Positions 6,053 through 8,039 of a DNA stretch of 8,039 nucleotides are shown piece after piece. A program made the position numbers and the translations under genes. The notes beneath the pieces are model-generated. The model did no database searches. It was not told where the DNA came from and saw nothing but the letters and a program-made list of their open reading frames with translations. Position 1 is the stretch's first letter. Every line of letters starts with the position of its first letter. Source of the DNA: Collinsella sp. (GTDB lineage Bacteria > Actinomycetota > Coriobacteriia > Coriobacteriales > Coriobacteriaceae); NCBI GenBank assembly GCA_031292915.1, contig JAUMSH010000030.1:1-8039 (forward strand), given 5' to 3'.

Positions 6053-7015
6053 ATGCACGCAACTGATTTTGGTCGCACGCTCATCATCGCCAACCCAGCC
6101 GCCCAGTCGGGTGCGGCGCGCGAAGTTGCCGAGCGCCTGCAGCGCTTTTTGGACATGACCGCGAGCGCATCCCAGTTTGACCTGGTGCTGACCGAGCGCA
6201 TGGGACACGCCAAGGAGCTGGCCGCGCAGGCCCAGGGCTATCGCACCGTTATCGCTCTAGGCGGCGATGGCGTGATCCACGAGGTCGTCAATGGACTCAT
6301 GACGCAGGATGAGGCGATCCGGCCCGCCCTTGCCGTCCTGCCCGTGGGCTCCGGCAATGATTTTGCCCAAACACTCGGCATCGACGATTTCTCCAGCAAA
6401 GATTTTGGCGCGCTGCTCACCTGCGAGCTGCAGCGTCAGGACATCGGGCACATTCGCTCGTGGAGCCCTGCGAGCGGCAGCGGCGAGGCTGCCGTTGAGT
6501 ACTACGACCAGACGCTTTCGGTCGGCATCGATGCCGCCATCGGCCTTGGCACCACCGAGCTGCGCAAAAAGATGGGCTTGACGGGCGCTCCGCTCTACAC
6601 CCTCTCGGGACTTGAGCAATTTGGTCTACGCTACCGCAACTATCCCATGACAGTGAGTTTTGACGGTGCGCCCGCCGAGCGCGTGCGGGCGATTATCATG
6701 GCCATTCAGTTGGGGCCCACCTATGGTTCGGGCTATCGCATCTGTCCCGATGCCGACCCCTGTGACGGTATACTCGACGTCTGCTACGCCTGCGGCCCCG
6801 TCCCCCGTGCGATTGCCCTGCCCATGTTTCTTTCGGCCAAGGACGGCCACCACACCAAGCTGCCGCCGGTACGCATGCGTCGCTGCCGTCATGCCGCGCT
6901 CACGTTCGAGGAGCCCGACTACCCCATCCAAGCCGACGGCGAGCCCATCGTCGCCTCGCGCATCGAGGTCGACGTCCTGGCCGGCGCCCTCCACGTCTGG
7001 CGCCCCACCCACTAG
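6053..7015 (+). CDS. Diacylglycerol kinase family lipid kinase (YegS/DgkB type)
   Basis: The 320-residue soluble or membrane-associated protein belongs to the DAGK catalytic family. Landmarks are IIANPAAQSG (11-20), the nucleotide loop LGGDGVIHEVVNGL (69-82), PVGSGNDFAQTLGI (97-110), DPCDGILDV (235-243) and QADGEP (293-298). Members phosphorylate diacylglycerol, undecaprenol, sphingoid or related lipids, and the substrate cannot be told from sequence. The nucleotide loop has GGDGV instead of the usual GGDGT, and GSGND replaces the usual GTGND. ATG 6053 has GGGAG 7 nt upstream. The frame is open back to a GTG at 5981, but that start has no binding site and its 24 extra residues look unstructured. 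It may be cotranscribed with the CLC gene, since no terminator is seen in the 87-nt gap. It converges with the rescue-factor gene across a long inverted repeat. Confidence 0.88.
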   Translation: MHATDFGRTLIIANPAAQSGAAREVAERLQRFLDMTASASQFDLVLTERMGHAKELAAQAQGYRTVIALGGDGVIHEVVNGLMTQDEAIRPALAVLPVGSGNDFAQTLGIDDFSSKDFGALLTCELQRQDIGHIRSWSPASGSGEAAVEYYDQTLSVGIDAAIGLGTTELRKKMGLTGAPLYTLSGLEQFGLRYRNYPMTVSFDGAPAERVRAIIMAIQLGPTYGSGYRICPDADPCDGILDVCYACGPVPRAIALPMFLSAKDGHHTKLPPVRMRRCRHAALTFEEPDYPIQADGEPIVASRIEVDVLAGALHVWRPTH

Positions 7016-7023
7016 CCATCCCT

Positions 7024-7092
7024 AAGTTGCGGTGAAATAGGGACTGTTTATGCAGCTAAAGCCGCAAAACAGTCCCTATTTCACCGCAACTT
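7024..7092. repeat. Perfect 26-bp-arm inverted repeat in the convergent gap
   Basis: Arms 7024-7049 and 7067-7092 are perfectly complementary over 26 bp and enclose a 17-nt loop (7050-7066). The arm contains GGTGAAATAGGGACTGTTT. It begins 9 nt after the lipid-kinase stop and ends 10 nt before the stop of the minus-strand rescue factor, so it fills nearly the whole gap. No long T-run follows on either strand. It could still block read-through in both directions as a strong hairpin, but it looks more like a dispersed REP-type palindrome. Confidence 0.9.
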
Positions 7093-7102
7093 ATTGCGAA
7101 GA

Positions 7103-7483
7103 TCATTCCTCCCCGCCTGGCTTGCGACGGTTGGCCTTTTTAATCGCGTTGAAGTGCTTGTCGTTGAGCCTGCGCTGGCGAGAACGCTGAGGCACTTTGG
7201 TCTTTACGCGTCGGCGCGGCGGACGGCCACGACGCTCAAGCTCTGCCCTCAGCTTGCGCAGACAGCAGCTACGATTCTGAAACTGGCTACGGCTCTCGCG
7301 CGCCGTCACGGTAATCCCCGAAGGGATATGCTTCATGCGCACCGCCGAGTCCGTCGTGTTCACGCCCTGTCCGCCCGGGCCCGTCGCGCGAAACACCTGT
7401 ACCTCACAATCGCGCGCCAGCTCCTCGACCGACATCTCGGCATAGTGCGCATACTCGCGCCATCCCATCTTGTTCTCATCCAT
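7103..7483 (-). CDS. GGQ-domain ribosome-rescue factor (ArfB / C12orf65-like release factor homologue)
   Basis: The 126-residue protein carries the catalytic loop of class I release factors, RATGPGGQGVNTTDSAVRM (32-50), with GGQ at 37-39, followed by KHIPSGITV (51-59), ESRSQFQNR (63-71) and a long basic tail (about 85-122, rich in Arg and Lys). There is no codon-recognition domain. By family knowledge such stand-alone GGQ proteins hydrolyse peptidyl-tRNA on stalled ribosomes, the basic tail sitting in the empty mRNA channel as in ArfB/YaeJ. The LKHIPSG-type motif also resembles the mitochondrial factor C12orf65. ATG 7483 has GGAGG 7 nt upstream. The open frame farther upstream reads through a palindrome (7509-7539) and is not credible as protein. 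No separate promoter is visible between that palindrome and the start. Confidence 0.87.
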   Translation of the reverse strand: MDENKMGWREYAHYAEMSVEELARDCEVQVFRATGPGGQGVNTTDSAVRMKHIPSGITVTARESRSQFQNRSCCLRKLRAELERRGRPPRRRVKTKVPQRSRQRRLNDKHFNAIKKANRRKPGGEE

Positions 7484-7502
7484 ATCAACACCTCCCCTCA
7501 TA

Positions 7503-7539
7503 CAAAAAATGTGACAAAGGGACAGTCCCTTTGTCACAT
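7503..7539 (-). terminator. Perfect 31-bp palindrome with T-run, probable xpt terminator
   Basis: Arms 7509-7523 and 7525-7539 are perfect over 15 bp around one central base (core GGGACAGTCCC). On the minus strand the hairpin is followed by TTTTTTG (7509-7503), making an intrinsic terminator 28 nt after the xpt stop. It shares AGGGACTGT with the inverted repeat at 7024-7092. The 15-bp stem has a single-base centre, so the real RNA loop must open a few pairs. Confidence 0.75.
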
Positions 7540-7566
7540 CGCATACCAATCGCTTGTGTTGCGCAC

Positions 7567-8039
7567 TTAGGCGAAGGTGATCTCGCCGTTCTCGCAGTCC
7601 ATTTCGGCGATACGAGCCAGGCTCTCGACGCGGAAACCGCGCTTGCGGAGCTTATCGCCGCCGCCCTGGAAGCCCTTCTCGACGGCGATGCCAATGCCGG
7701 CAACCTCGGCGCCCGCAGCCTCGCAGATCTTAATAAGACCCTCAAGCGCGCAGCCGTTGGCCAGGAAGTCGTCGATAATCAGGACCTTGTCGCCCTCGGA
7801 CAGGAAGCGCTTGCCAACGATGCCCGGGTACTCCTTCTGCTTGGTAAAGGAGTAGATGGTGGTGGCATACTGCTCGCCGTCGAGGTTGATGGACTCCGCC
7901 TTCTTCGCAAAGACCACCGCCACACCGCCAAAATGCTGAGCCGCGATGCAAGCCATGCCAATGCCCGAAGCCTCAATCGTCAGGATCTTGTTGATCTCGA
8001 CGCCCTCGAACAGACGGGCCCACTCGGCACCCATGTGGT
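7567..8039 (-). CDS. xpt: Xanthine phosphoribosyltransferase (partial, N-terminus beyond right edge)
   Basis: The 156 visible residues match the central and C-terminal parts of Xpt, the cytoplasmic purine-salvage enzyme that joins xanthine and PRPP to make XMP. Landmarks are ILTIEASGIGMA, VVFAKK, YSFTKQKEYPGI, the PRPP-binding loop VLIIDDFLANG, GIGIAVEKGFQ and RVESLARI near the end. The order and wording closely follow Bacillus subtilis Xpt as I recall it. The ATG at 8034 (MGAEWARLF) lies inside the family alignment, so roughly 35-40 N-terminal residues and the real start lie beyond base 8039. Any purine riboswitch, common before xpt in Firmicutes, would also be outside the window. A terminator follows at 7503-7539. 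Confidence 0.93.
   Translation of the reverse strand, partial: HMGAEWARLFEGVEINKILTIEASGIGMACIAAQHFGGVAVVFAKKAESINLDGEQYATTIYSFTKQKEYPGIVGKRFLSEGDKVLIIDDFLANGCALEGLIKICEAAGAEVAGIGIAVEKGFQGGGDKLRKRGFRVESLARIAEMDCENGEITFA

Noticed and set aside
7484..7549. Upstream start for the rescue factor reading through the palindrome
   Set aside because: The extra residues are encoded by the terminator-like repeat, and a strong GGAGG precedes ATG 7483.
7094..7570. Plus-strand 158-codon frame opposite the rescue factor
   Set aside because: It is antisense to a gene with an intact GGQ motif, includes the palindrome, and shows no start signal.

Overview
The window is GC-rich (AT-rich only in the promoter gaps) and densely coded. 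It most resembles a chromosomal segment of a Gram-positive, high-GC anaerobe of the Coriobacteriia (Collinsella/Olsenella type). This is inferred from the protein style, the GC content and two perfect palindromes with a GGGACTGT core of a kind I associate with that group. No 16S or other decisive marker is present, so the taxonomic call is moderate only.

Left half, minus strand, reading right to left (4333 to 1): a molybdenum module. moeA (4333-3071) and mogA (3060-2581) form a tightly coupled pair for molybdenum insertion into molybdopterin. They are followed by a good intrinsic terminator (2531-2567). A fresh promoter with overlapping inverted repeats (about 2438-2490) then drives modA (2377-1502), a Tat-type lipoprotein that binds molybdate. 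Next is an unusual modB (1433 to beyond base 1). Its normal molybdate permease domain is preceded by a signal peptide and about 180 residues of exported domain that I cannot assign. It is still open at the left edge, and an ATPase (modC) would be expected beyond it.

Middle, plus strand: a CLC-family transporter (4544-5965) transcribed divergently from moeA. Its GGEVTP motif and the spacing to the gating glutamate point to the fluoride/proton antiporter (CLC-F) branch rather than a chloride channel. It is followed by a diacylglycerol-kinase-family lipid kinase (6053-7015).

Right end, minus strand: xpt (partial, entering from the right edge, ending at 7567) for xanthine salvage, then a 126-residue GGQ-domain ribosome-rescue factor (7483-7103). 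This small gene is bracketed by two perfect palindromes. A 26-bp-arm inverted repeat (7024-7092) lies in the convergent gap with the lipid kinase. A 31-bp palindrome (7509-7539) is followed by a T-run and probably works as the xpt terminator.

The most unusual items are the ectodomain-ModB fusion, the three-half-site operator candidate before modA, and the paired palindromes around the rescue factor. I see no CRISPR, tRNA, rRNA or transposase gene.
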